In this document: positions 26,427 to 35,517 of the stretch, piece by piece
How positions within the stretch are numbered: position 1 is the stretch's first letter
How the letters are laid out: each line of letters starts with the position of its first letter
DNA from: Methylophilus rhizosphaerae
GTDB taxonomy: Bacteria; Pseudomonadota; Gammaproteobacteria; Burkholderiales; Methylophilaceae
Assembly (NCBI RefSeq): GCF_900100975.1
Contig: NZ_FNFX01000004.1
Location: 62,001 to 126,000 of the forward strand
Length of the DNA: 64,000 bases
Direction of reading: 5' to 3'
Translations under genes and position numbers: made by a program
Notes under the pieces: generated by a model
Databases searched by the model: none
What the model was told of the DNA's origin: nothing
Seen by the model: only the letters and a program-made list of their open reading frames with translations

Positions 26427-27709
26427 TGCAATCAACTGCAAGCTGCCACGCCATGCTGATGGCTGCGCCGGCTTCAGGCCAGGGCAAAACCATGACCACG
26501 GCCGCACTGGCACGCGCCTACCACAACCGCGGCCTGCGTGTGCAGACCTTCAAATGCGGGCCAGACTTTATTGATGGCATGATTCTCGAAGTCGCCATCG
26601 GCAAGCCAGTCTATAACCTCGACCTTGGCATGTGTGGTGAAGCCGATGCGCAGCGATTGCTCTATGACGCCGCGCAGCATAATGACGTGATCCTGATTGA
26701 AGGCGTGATGGGGCTTTATGACGGCACACCCTCTTGCGCCGATATTGCCGAGCGTTTTGGTATCCCGGTCGCCCTGGTGATTAACGCCAAAGCCATGGCG
26801 CAAACCTTCGCCGCGATTGCTTACGGTTTATATGCGTACAGGCCAGCGCTGCAACGTGCTGGCGTCATCGCCAACCAGGTCGGCAGCGAGGGTCATGCCA
26901 ATATGATCAAGGCAGCCCTGCCAGCGGATGTACCATGGCTGGGCGTCATGAAACATGATACGCAACTGAGCTTGCCAGAACGCCACCTGGGCCTGCACCT
27001 GGCGCAGGAAATTGACGATATTGACCAGCGCATAGAAGCCGCCGCGCAATTACTGGGACAAGACACTCTATTACCGCCAACCGTGCATTTTTCGGCACCC
27101 GCACAGCAAACGATAGCGCCATTATTACAAGGCAAAACCATTGCCGTGGCCAAAGATGCCGCGTTCTGTTTCACCTATCAGGCCAACCTGGATTTACTGC
27201 AAAGACTGGGTGCAAATATTCAGTTTTTCTCACCCTTGCACGATACGCAATTGCCTGCGGCAGATGCTTACTGGCTACCAGGCGGTTACCCCGAACTGCA
27301 CATAGACCAACTGCAACACAACCACAGCATGCACGATGCTTTGCACGCTGCCGCCCAAGCTGGGAAACCTATCCTGGCCGAATGCGGTGGCATGCTCGCA
27401 CTGGGGGAAACACTGAATGGCCAGCCCGTGTTCGGCCTATTGCCTGGCAGCGCAGAAATTCAACCAAAATTACAAGGCCTGGGCACGCAGCATGCATCGT
27501 TTGCAACAGCGGGCGACGACAAGGCAAGCATAGGCGCGCACACATTCCACTATGGCCGGTTTGAAACTGACTTGCCGGTGATTGCACAAGGCAAAGGTAA
27601 ATACGGTGCAGGTGAAGCGGTCTACCGCCACCAAAACATCACGGCCAGCTTTCTGCACTTTTACTTCCCGTCCAATCCCACCGTGGCCGCACAATTTTTC
27701 CTGCCATGA
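26426..27709 (+). CDS. cobB: CobB/CbiA, cobyrinate a,c-diamide synthase
   Basis: This enzyme amidates side chains a and c of (hydrogeno)byrinate or cobyrinate with ATP and glutamine. The 427-residue protein has an N-terminal P-loop domain (MAAPASGQGKTMTTAAL, about 9-25; FKCGPDFIDGMIL) and a C-terminal class I glutamine amidotransferase domain with nucleophile Cys in AECGGMLALG (about 316-325) and the late His in HFYFPSNP. It is the earliest pathway step encoded in the window; no ring-methylating or ring-contracting enzymes are present. The stop overlaps bluB (ATGA). Confidence 0.94.
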   Translation: MQSTASCHAMLMAAPASGQGKTMTTAALARAYHNRGLRVQTFKCGPDFIDGMILEVAIGKPVYNLDLGMCGEADAQRLLYDAAQHNDVILIEGVMGLYDGTPSCADIAERFGIPVALVINAKAMAQTFAAIAYGLYAYRPALQRAGVIANQVGSEGHANMIKAALPADVPWLGVMKHDTQLSLPERHLGLHLAQEIDDIDQRIEAAAQLLGQDTLLPPTVHFSAPAQQTIAPLLQGKTIAVAKDAAFCFTYQANLDLLQRLGANIQFFSPLHDTQLPAADAYWLPGGYPELHIDQLQHNHSMHDALHAAAQAGKPILAECGGMLALGETLNGQPVFGLLPGSAEIQPKLQGLGTQHASFATAGDDKASIGAHTFHYGRFETDLPVIAQGKGKYGAGEAVYRHQNITASFLHFYFPSNPTVAAQFFLP

Positions 27710-28380
27710 GTTTTGCTTACACTGAAGCCGACAAAGCAGCGATATACAAAGTGATTGCCGAGCGGCGTGATATGCGGCATTTTTTGCCCACGCCTATTGC
27801 CCCGGCGCTATTACAGAAGTTATTGCAAGCCGCGCACCACGCCCCCAGCGTTGGCCTGATGCAACCGTGGCGCTTTATCCGCATCAGCGACGTGGACTTG
27901 CGCAAACGCATACACGCATTGGTCGATGAAGAACGCAAACACACGGCACAGGCGATTGGTGAATTTGAAAATACCGCACGCATGGCCGAGTTTATGCGGC
28001 TCAAGGTCGAAGGCATCCTGGACTGTGGCGAATTGCTGGTTGCTACTTTGTGCGATCACCGCGAACAACACATTTTTGGCCGCCGCACGCTGCCAGAGAT
28101 GGACCTGGCCTCAGTCAGCTGTGCCATCCAGAATGTATGGCTGGCCGCACGTGCCGAAGGCATAGGCATGGGCTGGGTCAGCCTGTTTGACCCACAAGCA
28201 CTGGCCGCATTACTGGGTATGCCCGATGGTGCCAAACCAGTGGCAATTTTATGCCTGGGCTATGTGAATACCTTTTACAAATCACCCATGCTGGTAGAAC
28301 AGGGCTGGACCACGGAAAAACCGCTCTCCGAGATGCTGATGGAAAACGGCTGGCAAACAACGGAAAAACCACAACCATGA
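27706..28380 (+). CDS. bluB: BluB, 5,6-dimethylbenzimidazole synthase
   Basis: BluB breaks down reduced FMN with oxygen to make dimethylbenzimidazole, the lower ligand of B12. The 224-residue nitroreductase-fold protein shows RRDMRHFLPTPIAP and AAHHAPSVGLMQPWRFI at the N-terminus and the LGYVNTFYKSPMLVEQGW family ending. It allows aerobic lower-ligand synthesis, which matches CobT, CobS and the phosphatase encoded nearby. Its stop overlaps the next start by ATGA. Confidence 0.94.
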   Translation: MSFAYTEADKAAIYKVIAERRDMRHFLPTPIAPALLQKLLQAAHHAPSVGLMQPWRFIRISDVDLRKRIHALVDEERKHTAQAIGEFENTARMAEFMRLKVEGILDCGELLVATLCDHREQHIFGRRTLPEMDLASVSCAIQNVWLAARAEGIGMGWVSLFDPQALAALLGMPDGAKPVAILCLGYVNTFYKSPMLVEQGWTTEKPLSEMLMENGWQTTEKPQP

Positions 28381-29180
28381 AGGGCTGGCCACAACGCATC
28401 GCCTGCCTGACCACGGAAACCGTGGAAGTACTGTACCTGCTAGGCGAGCAAGACCGTATTATCGGTATTTCCGGCTTCACCACACGCCCGGCGATTGCGC
28501 GCAAAGAAAAGCCGAAAATCAGCGCCTTTACCAGCGCCAACATCGAGAAGATCCTGGCGCTGCAACCAGACCTGGTGCTGTGTTTTTCCAATTTACAGGC
28601 GGATATTGCCGCGTCGCTGGTCAAGGCTGGCTGCCAGGTACATGTGTTCAACCAGCGCAGCCTTGATGAAACACTGCAAATGATACTTACCGTGGGCAAC
28701 CTGACCGGTGCAGGCGAGAAAGCGCAGCAACTGGTACGCACTTACCACTCGCAACTTGCTGCCGCACGCCAGCAGACCGCAACCTGGCCACGCAAACCCG
28801 TGATCTACTTTGAAGAATGGGATGAGCCCATGATGTGCAGTATCCGCTGGGCGGCCGAGCTGATAGAAGCTGCGGGCGGCGTTGATTGCTTCCCGGAACT
28901 CAGCCAGTTTCATAGCGCCCGTGACCGCCAAGTGACTGCAGAACAAGTGCTGGCCAGGCAGCCTGACATCATTATCGGCTCCTGGTGCGGCAAAAAATTC
29001 CAGCCAGCAAAAGTGGCCGCGCGAGAAGGCTGGCAGACCATACCCGCCATTCGTGATGGACATATTTACGAAATCAAGTCAGTCGATATTCTGCAACCGG
29101 GGCCAGCCTTGTTCAGCGAAGGCTTGCCGCAATTGCAGGCCATTATCCAGCGCTGGCACCAACAAAGGAGTGACGCATGA
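28377..29180 (+). CDS. BtuF-like corrinoid-binding protein without signal peptide
   Basis: This 267-residue protein has the periplasmic-binding-protein fold of the BtuF/FhuD type: RIACLTTETVEVLYLLGEQD, VGISGFTTRP-like region (IIGISGFTTRP), KILALQPDLVLCF, and the C-terminal DILQPGPALFSEGL. From the ATG at 28377, which overlaps bluB by ATGA, there is no signal peptide or lipobox, so the protein should stay in the cytoplasm unless the start is wrong. No BtuC or BtuD is encoded in the window. It might bind cobinamide or cobalamin during salvage, or feed BtuM if exported by another route. The fold call is firm, the role open. Confidence 0.82.
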   Translation: MKGWPQRIACLTTETVEVLYLLGEQDRIIGISGFTTRPAIARKEKPKISAFTSANIEKILALQPDLVLCFSNLQADIAASLVKAGCQVHVFNQRSLDETLQMILTVGNLTGAGEKAQQLVRTYHSQLAAARQQTATWPRKPVIYFEEWDEPMMCSIRWAAELIEAAGGVDCFPELSQFHSARDRQVTAEQVLARQPDIIIGSWCGKKFQPAKVAAREGWQTIPAIRDGHIYEIKSVDILQPGPALFSEGLPQLQAIIQRWHQQRSDA

Positions 29181-29701
29181 GTACACATCTGATTCTGGGT
29201 GGCGCACGCAGTGGCAAAAGCGCTTATGCCGAGCGGCTGGCTGCTGCGCTTGAGTTACCGGTCACTTACATTGCTACCGCACAAGTGTATGACGACGAGT
29301 TTGCCAAGCGTGTGGCACACCACAAAGAACGCCGCCCGCCCTATTGGCAGCTGGTAGAAGCGCCATTCACCCTGGGGCAAACGCTGCTGGACAACGATGC
29401 ACCAGAGACTTGCCTGATTGTGGATTGCCTGACCTTATGGCTGGCGCAATGTATCTGTCCAGACTGTGACAAACCGCGACAGCTGGACTGGCAGGCAGAA
29501 AAGCAGGCCTTGCTGGATGCCTTGCCGCAATTGCAGGCAACAGTGTTTTTGGTCAGCAACGAAGTCGGCATGGGCATCGTACCGCTGGGTGAGATCAACC
29601 GCCAGTTCCAGGATGAGCAAGGCCGCTTGAACCAGCATGTAGCCGCCCTTGCAGACCACGTCAGTTTTATGGCGGCAGGCTTGCCGTTGAAGCTTAAATA
29701 A
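29177..29701 (+). CDS. cobU: CobU/CobP, adenosylcobinamide kinase/guanylyltransferase
   Basis: This bifunctional enzyme phosphorylates adenosylcobinamide and then transfers GMP to give adenosylcobinamide-GDP. The 174-residue protein has the Walker A LGGARSGKSAYAERLA (about 6-21), the HHKERRPPYWQLVEAP region with the guanylylated His, and VSNEVGMGIVP near 131-141. It is the sixth gene of the run that starts with the riboswitch and is coupled to the upstream gene by an ATGA overlap. Confidence 0.95.
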   Translation: MSTHLILGGARSGKSAYAERLAAALELPVTYIATAQVYDDEFAKRVAHHKERRPPYWQLVEAPFTLGQTLLDNDAPETCLIVDCLTLWLAQCICPDCDKPRQLDWQAEKQALLDALPQLQATVFLVSNEVGMGIVPLGEINRQFQDEQGRLNQHVAALADHVSFMAAGLPLKLK

Positions 29702-29716
29702 CAAGAAAGAAATCGC

Positions 29717-30532
29717 ATGAAAAAATTTTCCCTGGCCATCATCGCCTTAATGACTTCCCTGGTTGCCGAGGCGCATGTACCGTTTTTAAAACCCAACCAG
29801 TTCAACGTCACGCATCACCGCCTGACCATTGAGTCTGCGTTTACCGAGTTCCCTTTCCAGGCTGACTTTGCCATGGATTCGCCCAACTTTACGATTACCT
29901 CACCGCAAGGGGAAACGACTGCTATCAGACCTATCGCTAAAACAAAGGCCGCCGTATACCTGGAACCAGAACTGAAAGAAGAAGGCACTTACCGTATCAG
30001 CACCGGCCAACGGGTAGGCCCGGTCTATAAAGCTGTAGAGACGGCTGATAAAAAGCTGTATTTCGCCGCCGACATGCAGCGTGTGACGGGTAAGCCAACC
30101 ACCATGAATTACTACAGCTATGCCGATACCTATATTTTCAAAGGCCAGCAAAAGTATGTAGCCAAACCGTTTAATAAAGGCCTGGAAATTATTCCACTGG
30201 CTTCGCCGAATGGACTGTTACTGGGCGGCGAGTTAAGCTTTCAAGTCTTAGAAAATGGCAAGCCGGTACCCAATGCGCGCATTATCGTAGTATCAGACAA
30301 TGAGCACTTTATCAAACGCCGGGTGGAAGATTTATATGATTTGGATAACGTCAGAACATCGAATATTCATGCCGACCAGCAAGGCGAGTTTACCTTCCAT
30401 CCGCAAAAAGCCGGGCTGAATTTCCTGTTTGTAACCGTGCATCACCAGTTGAATGCGCAGCTATGGGAAAGCCAGAATGCCTCGTTGACGCTGGAAGTGA
30501 ATTTACCGCCAGACACGCAGGGCAAGCCTTGA
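29717..30532 (+). CDS. DUF4198 periplasmic protein
   Basis: This 271-residue protein has a signal peptide (about 1-19, ending LVAEAH) and a beta-rich DUF4198 domain, with the metal-associated N-terminal pattern AHVPFLKPNQF. Members of this family often lie beside TonB receptors or nickel/cobalt uptake genes and have been proposed to bind metal, so a role in cobalt supply is possible here. A carboxypeptidase-like beta fold (LENGKPVPNARIIVVSDN) covers about 165-250. It follows cobU after 15 bases and is probably in the same transcript. No experiment that I know fixes the function. Confidence 0.78.
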   Translation: MKKFSLAIIALMTSLVAEAHVPFLKPNQFNVTHHRLTIESAFTEFPFQADFAMDSPNFTITSPQGETTAIRPIAKTKAAVYLEPELKEEGTYRISTGQRVGPVYKAVETADKKLYFAADMQRVTGKPTTMNYYSYADTYIFKGQQKYVAKPFNKGLEIIPLASPNGLLLGGELSFQVLENGKPVPNARIIVVSDNEHFIKRRVEDLYDLDNVRTSNIHADQQGEFTFHPQKAGLNFLFVTVHHQLNAQLWESQNASLTLEVNLPPDTQGKP

Positions 30533-30559
30533 TTGCCCGCCATCCCCAAGGAATACTTT

Positions 30560-30778
30560 ATGACCACATCAACATTTGAACTCAAAGGCGAATATATCGC
30601 GCTGTGCGACCTGCTTAAACTGGAAGGCGTGGCCGGCAGCGGCGGCCAGGGGAAGTCTATGGTGGCTGAAGGGTTGATTAAGGTAGACGGCGTCATTGAG
30701 CGCAGAAAAACCGCCAAAATCCGTGCCGGCCAAGTGGTGCAGGCGTTTGAACAGACAATTAAAGTAGTGGCTGCTTAA
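30560..30778 (+). CDS. S4-domain RNA-binding protein (YbcJ-like)
   Basis: This 72-residue protein is a single S4-like RNA-binding domain. The family pattern [18 protein letters not shown], then [20 protein letters not shown], is complete. Such stand-alone proteins are thought to contact structured RNA such as rRNA; the partner is unknown. AAGGA precedes the ATG at 30560. It ends the plus-strand part of the B12 run and its stop overlaps the end of the convergent cobQ, so its presence in this operon may be accidental. Confidence 0.85.
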   Translation: MTTSTFELKGEYIALCDLLKLEGVAGSGGQGKSMVAEGLIKVDGVIERRKTAKIRAGQVVQAFEQTIKVVAA

Positions 30779-32253
30779 CGAGGCAAAAAGCCTGCTGGCA
30801 GATAAGGGGCCAGCGCCTTCCAATTCAGGTGCTGGCGCAAACCGCCTGCCAATTGTTCCAGGCTCTGTTCACGTAGCTGCGTATAGTCATAAGCCGGTTG
30901 TTTAGACACCCCCGCCCATTGCAACCAGGCGGCGCAGGCTTGCGGATGGTCAAACAGGCCATGGATATAACTGCCGGCGACCTGGCCATCTTCTGACAAT
31001 GCGCCTTCTGCTTGCCCGCTCACCCAATGTACAGGGCGCGCTAATGCAGCGCCTGTACTGACACCCATATGAATTTCGTAGCCTTGCAACTGCGCATCGG
31101 CAAAAGCCAGCTTACCGGATACCTGCTTAAGCTGCTTGTGCGCCTCCAGTATGGTTTCCATCTCCAGCCAGCCAAGGCCGGCGCTGCTACCAGCTTCACC
31201 CTCCAGCGCCAGCGGGTCATGTACTTGCTGACCCAGCATCTGGAAGCCGCCACAAATCCCCAGTACTTTGCCGCCATAACGTAAATGACGCGCAATTGCT
31301 GCCTCCCAGCCATGTGCACGCAGCGCAGCCAGGTCGCCACGGACATTTTTGCTGCCGGGCAATATGATTAAATCGGCAGCAGGTACAGGCGCACCCAACC
31401 GCACAAACTGGAGGTTGACTTGTGGGTGCAAGCGCAAGGCATCGAAGTCAGTATGGTTGGCGATATGCGGCAACACAGGCACAACCACCGTCAGTTGCAC
31501 GTCTGTCTTCTGTGGGTTTGTGTTGGCAACCGCGTCCTCGGCTTCCAGGTGCATATCATGCATATAAGGCACCACGCCTATCACGGGCTTGCCAGTACGT
31601 TGCTCCAGCCAATCCAGTCCCGGTTGCAGCAAGGCAATATCGCCACGGAACTTGTTAATCACAAAACCAACCACCCTCGCCTGTTCACTTTCACTCAGTA
31701 AGGCCAAGGTACCAACCAGGTGCGCAAACACACCGCCCTTATCAATATCCGCCACCAGGATCACCGGGCAATCCACGGCTTCGGCAAAACCCATATTGGC
31801 AATATCATTGGCACGCAGGTTGATCTCGGCCGGGCTGCCTGCCCCTTCAACCACGATGCACGCATATTGCTGTTGCAGCCGTTGGTAAGACCGCAACACC
31901 GCCTGCATGGCGGTCTTTTTATAGTCGTGGTAAGTACTCGCTTCCTGGTTACCCACCACCTGGCCGTGAATAATTACCTGGCAACCGGTATCCGAGTTAG
32001 GCTTGAGCAAGACCGGGTTCATATCGGTATGGGGCAGTAATCCGCACGCCATCGCCTGTACCGCCTGCGCACGGCCAATCTCGCCACCATCTTCAGTTAC
32101 CGCAGCATTAAGCGCCATGTTTTGCGGCTTGAACGGGACGACCGCGACCCCGCTGCGGTACAATACGCGGCACAATCCGGCCACCAGCGTACTTTTACCG
32201 GCATCCGACGTGGTGCCCTGAACCATCAATGTTTTTACTGCCTGCTTTCCCAT
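30775..32253 (-). CDS. cobQ: CobQ/CbiP, cobyric acid synthase
   Basis: CobQ amidates the four remaining carboxylates (b, d, e, g) of adenosylcobyrinate diamide. The 492-residue length is standard. The N-terminal P-loop domain has [18 protein letters not shown] and [14 protein letters not shown]; the C-terminal glutaminase domain has the nucleophile Cys in [11 protein letters not shown] and the His in [10 protein letters not shown]. It stands on the minus strand between the S4 gene and cobD, and its 5' end overlaps that of cobD by 25 bases. Confidence 0.96.
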   Translation of the reverse strand: MGKQAVKTLMVQGTTSDAGKSTLVAGLCRVLYRSGVAVVPFKPQNMALNAAVTEDGGEIGRAQAVQAMACGLLPHTDMNPVLLKPNSDTGCQVIIHGQVVGNQEASTYHDYKKTAMQAVLRSYQRLQQQYACIVVEGAGSPAEINLRANDIANMGFAEAVDCPVILVADIDKGGVFAHLVGTLALLSESEQARVVGFVINKFRGDIALLQPGLDWLEQRTGKPVIGVVPYMHDMHLEAEDAVANTNPQKTDVQLTVVVPVLPHIANHTDFDALRLHPQVNLQFVRLGAPVPAADLIILPGSKNVRGDLAALRAHGWEAAIARHLRYGGKVLGICGGFQMLGQQVHDPLALEGEAGSSAGLGWLEMETILEAHKQLKQVSGKLAFADAQLQGYEIHMGVSTGAALARPVHWVSGQAEGALSEDGQVAGSYIHGLFDHPQACAAWLQWAGVSKQPAYDYTQLREQSLEQLAGGLRQHLNWKALAPYLPAGFLPR

Positions 32254-33176
32254 CTGCCGATTATCTCATACTCGCCCTGCTTGCCTGCGGGGCAGTCGTG
32301 CTTGATCGCTGCCTGGGCGAACCGCAGCGCTGGCATCCGTTGGTGGGGTTTGGCCGCCTGGCCAGTTTGTTAAGCCACCAGTTAAATCCGCCTGCGCGCC
32401 AGCCCAAAACTGCGCAACGCCTGACCGGTTTACTCGCATGGGCGCTGGCAGTACTGCCATTCACTTACCTCGCATGGGAGCTGACCCAAACCCGTTTTGG
32501 CTGGCTGGTACATGGCTACCTGCTGTATTTTGCGCTGGGTCACCAAAGCCTGCGCCAGCATGCCCTGGCCGTCTATTCGGCATTGCAGAATAACGATTTT
32601 CCACAAGCACAACGCGCGGCTTCGTATATGGTGAGTCGTGACAGGGAAGCGATTGAACCGGTTTCATCCACCCTGGAATCCGTGCTCGAAAATGGCAATG
32701 ACGGTGTATTCGCTGCCCTGTTCTGGTTTCTGGTCGCAGGCGGTCCAGGGGCACTGTTATACCGTTTGGCCAATACGCTGGATGCGATGTGGGGCTATAA
32801 GACCAGCCAGTATTATTACTTTGGCTGGGCCGCTGCACGGCTGGATGATGTGCTGAACTATATGCCGGCCCGCCTGACCGCATTGACTTATGCCTTGCTT
32901 GGCAACACAAGCAAGGGCTTATATGCCTGGCGCATGCAAGCGAAACAATGGGACAGCCCGAATGCCGGGCCGGTGATGTCAGCCGGAGCGGGCGCACTGA
33001 ATGTCGCACTGGGTGGCCGTGCGCGCTATCACGGAGTCTGGCATGAGCGGCCGGCCCTGGGCACCACCGTACCACCCACAATGCACGATATTCCGCGCGC
33101 CTTGAAACTGGTCAGTGCGGGCTTGTATAGCTGGCTCATCATCGCCGTGCTGGCTGGAGTCATAGCCTATGCTTGA
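32229..33176 (+). CDS. cobD: CobD/CbiB, adenosylcobinamide-phosphate synthase
   Basis: This inner-membrane enzyme joins adenosylcobyrate with aminopropanol phosphate. The 315-residue protein has several hydrophobic helices (about 10-28, 65-85, 150-170, 205-225, 292-313) and the family start [20 protein letters not shown]. Central motifs [21 protein letters not shown] split into [11 protein letters not shown] and [14 protein letters not shown] are present. Its start lies inside the cobQ 5' end on the other strand. An ATG overlap of eight bases couples it to cobC. Confidence 0.94.
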   Translation: MFLLPAFPSADYLILALLACGAVVLDRCLGEPQRWHPLVGFGRLASLLSHQLNPPARQPKTAQRLTGLLAWALAVLPFTYLAWELTQTRFGWLVHGYLLYFALGHQSLRQHALAVYSALQNNDFPQAQRAASYMVSRDREAIEPVSSTLESVLENGNDGVFAALFWFLVAGGPGALLYRLANTLDAMWGYKTSQYYYFGWAAARLDDVLNYMPARLTALTYALLGNTSKGLYAWRMQAKQWDSPNAGPVMSAGAGALNVALGGRARYHGVWHERPALGTTVPPTMHDIPRALKLVSAGLYSWLIIAVLAGVIAYA

Positions 33177-34164
33177 ACATGGCGGCAACCTGCAACAGGC
33201 CGCCCTGCGCTACGGGCGGCCACTGGCAGACTGGCTGGACATCTCCACCGGCATCAATCCGCAACATTACCCGCTTCCGCCATTGGCAGCATCATTGTTT
33301 CAACGCTTGCCGCCTACTGGCGACGATGGTTTGCATGCAGCCGCCAGCGCTTATTATGGGGCGGCATCGCTGTTGGCTTGCGCCGGTTCGCAAGCGGCCT
33401 TGCAGGCTTTGCCCGCATTACGCCCTACCTGCCGCGTCGCCATGCCGCGCACCATGTACCAGGAGCATGCGCATGCCTGGCAAAAGGCAGGTCATACCGT
33501 TCAGTTTTTTGACCAGCAACCTGACGCGCAGCTATTGAACCATACCGATGTACTGCTGGTGTGTAATCCCAATAATCCTACTGGCTATTTATATCCTGCT
33601 GAGCTGTTACTGGACTGGCACGCCCAACTGGCCTCGCGTGGCGGCTGGCTGGTGGTCGATGAAGCGTTTATGGATAGCACTCCGCAGCACAGCCTGGCCA
33701 GCCATACCGGGCAACCCGGTTTATGGGTACTGCGCTCGCTGGGCAAGTTTTTTGGCTTGGCCGGCCTGAGAGTTGGCTTTTTACTTGGTGAGCCAGACAT
33801 GCTGGCAAAAGTCGAATCCCAACTTGGCCCGTGGACGCTGACCGGACCCAGCCGCTATATTGCCCGGCTGGCCCTGCAAGACCGTGCGTGGCAGCAACAG
33901 GTGCGTGAATACTTACCAGTTCAATCTGCGCAACTGTCACAGTTGCTTGCCCGGCATGGTTTAACGCCTGCTGGTGGCACCGGTTTATTCCAGTACGTGC
34001 ACCATCCCTCTGCCAGGCAGTTACAGGAAGCACTGGCAAAGCAAGGTGTGTGGACGCGCCAGTTCCAGAATCCGCACGCCTTGCGCTTTGGGTTGCCACC
34101 AGCCGCAGACTGGCCACGACTGGCGCAAGCGCTGGCAAAAGCAGTGGCGGAGATTAACGGTTAA
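33169..34164 (+). CDS. cobC: CobC/CobD-type PLP enzyme, threonine-phosphate decarboxylase
   Basis: This aminotransferase-fold enzyme supplies (R)-1-amino-2-propanol phosphate, the linker of B12, from threonine phosphate. The 331-residue protein has DISTGINPQHYPLPPL near the start, CNPNNPTGYLYP (substrate and cofactor site), VVDEAFMD, and the PLP-binding Lys in RSLGKFFGLAGLRVGF. No threonine kinase (PduX-type) is seen in the window. The naming differs between species (cobC in Pseudomonas and Rhodobacter, cobD in Salmonella). Its 3' end overlaps that of the convergent phosphatase gene. Confidence 0.93.
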   Translation: MLEHGGNLQQAALRYGRPLADWLDISTGINPQHYPLPPLAASLFQRLPPTGDDGLHAAASAYYGAASLLACAGSQAALQALPALRPTCRVAMPRTMYQEHAHAWQKAGHTVQFFDQQPDAQLLNHTDVLLVCNPNNPTGYLYPAELLLDWHAQLASRGGWLVVDEAFMDSTPQHSLASHTGQPGLWVLRSLGKFFGLAGLRVGFLLGEPDMLAKVESQLGPWTLTGPSRYIARLALQDRAWQQQVREYLPVQSAQLSQLLARHGLTPAGGTGLFQYVHHPSARQLQEALAKQGVWTRQFQNPHALRFGLPPAADWPRLAQALAKAVAEING

Positions 34165-34723
34165 CAAACTCGATTCTGGGTACTGCACCGGAAAAGTCCA
34201 TACGGGTCAGGCTGGCATAGTCGATATGGAAGCGGAACAGGCCTTTGAGCTGCATATTCAGCGCATGCGCGATCAGGGCGCGGATCATGCCGCCATGCGT
34301 CACCACCAGCAAGTGCTGGTTGGCATGTAGTTGCAGGCACTCCTCGATAAACGCGATGCCGCGCTGCTGTAGTGTGGCAAAAGTTTCGCCGTTTGGCGGT
34401 GCCATATCGGCATAGCTTTGAGCCCAGACATCAAACAGTTCACGCGGAATATCATTCCATGCCTGCATTTCCCAATCACCGAAATGCAGCTCTTTCAGGC
34501 GGTCATCGTGGACAATCTCTGCGTCAAGACCAAGCGCGTGCGCCAGTTTGCTGCACCGTTGCAGCGGGCTGGCATACACGGCATCAATTTTCTCGCCCGC
34601 CAGCTTTTGCGTGACCTGTGCCAACTCACTGTGGAAACTGGCAGAGACATCAATATCACTCTGACCATAACAAACGCCTTCAGGTACCTGCAAACTGGTG
34701 TGGCGGATCAGGGTCAGCTTCAT
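34154..34723 (-). CDS. Alpha-ribazole phosphatase, histidine phosphatase family
   Basis: This 189-residue protein of the phosphoglycerate-mutase-like histidine phosphatase family likely removes the phosphate of alpha-ribazole phosphate or adenosylcobalamin phosphate (Salmonella CobC). The catalytic RH motif (TLIRHTSLQVPEGVCYGQSD) is at about 6-8, with YASPLQRC and LHFGDWEMQAWNDI, and the second catalytic His in VTHGGMIRAL. The ATG at 34723 overlaps the cobS stop by four bases, so cobT-cobS-phosphatase form one tightly coupled unit. Confidence 0.9.
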   Translation of the reverse strand: MKLTLIRHTSLQVPEGVCYGQSDIDVSASFHSELAQVTQKLAGEKIDAVYASPLQRCSKLAHALGLDAEIVHDDRLKELHFGDWEMQAWNDIPRELFDVWAQSYADMAPPNGETFATLQQRGIAFIEECLQLHANQHLLVVTHGGMIRALIAHALNMQLKGLFRFHIDYASLTRMDFSGAVPRIEFVNR

Positions 34724-35517
34724 GCCAGCTGGCTCCATGCCAATAATCCGAGGTAAAAAGCCAGTTCTGTTAACTGTTGTGTGGCACCCAGGGTATCACC
34801 AGTATAGCCTTGCAGGTTGCGCAACAGCAGGCGACGCCACCATTCCCAGGCCAGGAAGACAGGCAAAGCGGTGAGCAGCAAAAAGCGCAATGCACCCGCC
34901 CCGCCATGATTCAACCATAACAAACTGGCAAAACCGATCCAGCTCCATAGCCCGAATACGCTGGCAAACCAGAGATCATTTTGCGTCAATGCCGTCGCCA
35001 GTGGCTTGGATTTACCTGCGGGCCTGGCATATTGAGTGGTCGCCATGATATACACTGCAGCCAGCCGGCTCAGGGCATGCCCGGCAATCAGGCTGAACGG
35101 CAGCATGGCGGCAGGCAGGGCAGACAGCGTATGGAACTTGAATAGCAGCATGCCGACCAGCGCCACGGCACCATAGCTGCCCAGGCGCGAATCCTGCATG
35201 ATTTCAAGTTTGCGCTTGCGGTCCAGGCCCCCGCCCAGGCCGTCTGCACTATCGGCCAACCCGTCTTCATGAAAAGCACCCGTCAGGTAAATGGTCACCG
35301 CCATACTGCATAGCACTGCGATTGAAGCGGGGAACAGTAACGCGGCCAGCCACCAGGTAACCGCCGCCAGCAGTCCGACCAATACGCCGACCAGCGGAAA
35401 ATACCTGGCGGAGTGATTGAGATCAGATTCCTGGAAATCCGGGAATGAGGGGACTGGCAAGCGGGTAAAAAACCCCAGCGCCAGCAAAAAGTAACGCCAT
35501 TGCAGCTTCAGGTTCAT
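34720..35517 (-). CDS. cobS: CobS, adenosylcobinamide-GDP ribazoletransferase
   Basis: CobS is the membrane enzyme that joins adenosylcobinamide-GDP with alpha-ribazole (phosphate), the last assembly step. The 265-residue protein has five or six hydrophobic helices and the metal-binding FHEDGLADSADGLGGGLD motif (about 78-95). The start FFTRLPVPSFPDF is the family N-terminus. ATGA overlaps couple it to cobT upstream and to the phosphatase downstream. Confidence 0.95.
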   Translation of the reverse strand: MNLKLQWRYFLLALGFFTRLPVPSFPDFQESDLNHSARYFPLVGVLVGLLAAVTWWLAALLFPASIAVLCSMAVTIYLTGAFHEDGLADSADGLGGGLDRKRKLEIMQDSRLGSYGAVALVGMLLFKFHTLSALPAAMLPFSLIAGHALSRLAAVYIMATTQYARPAGKSKPLATALTQNDLWFASVFGLWSWIGFASLLWLNHGGAGALRFLLLTALPVFLAWEWWRRLLLRNLQGYTGDTLGATQQLTELAFYLGLLAWSQLA

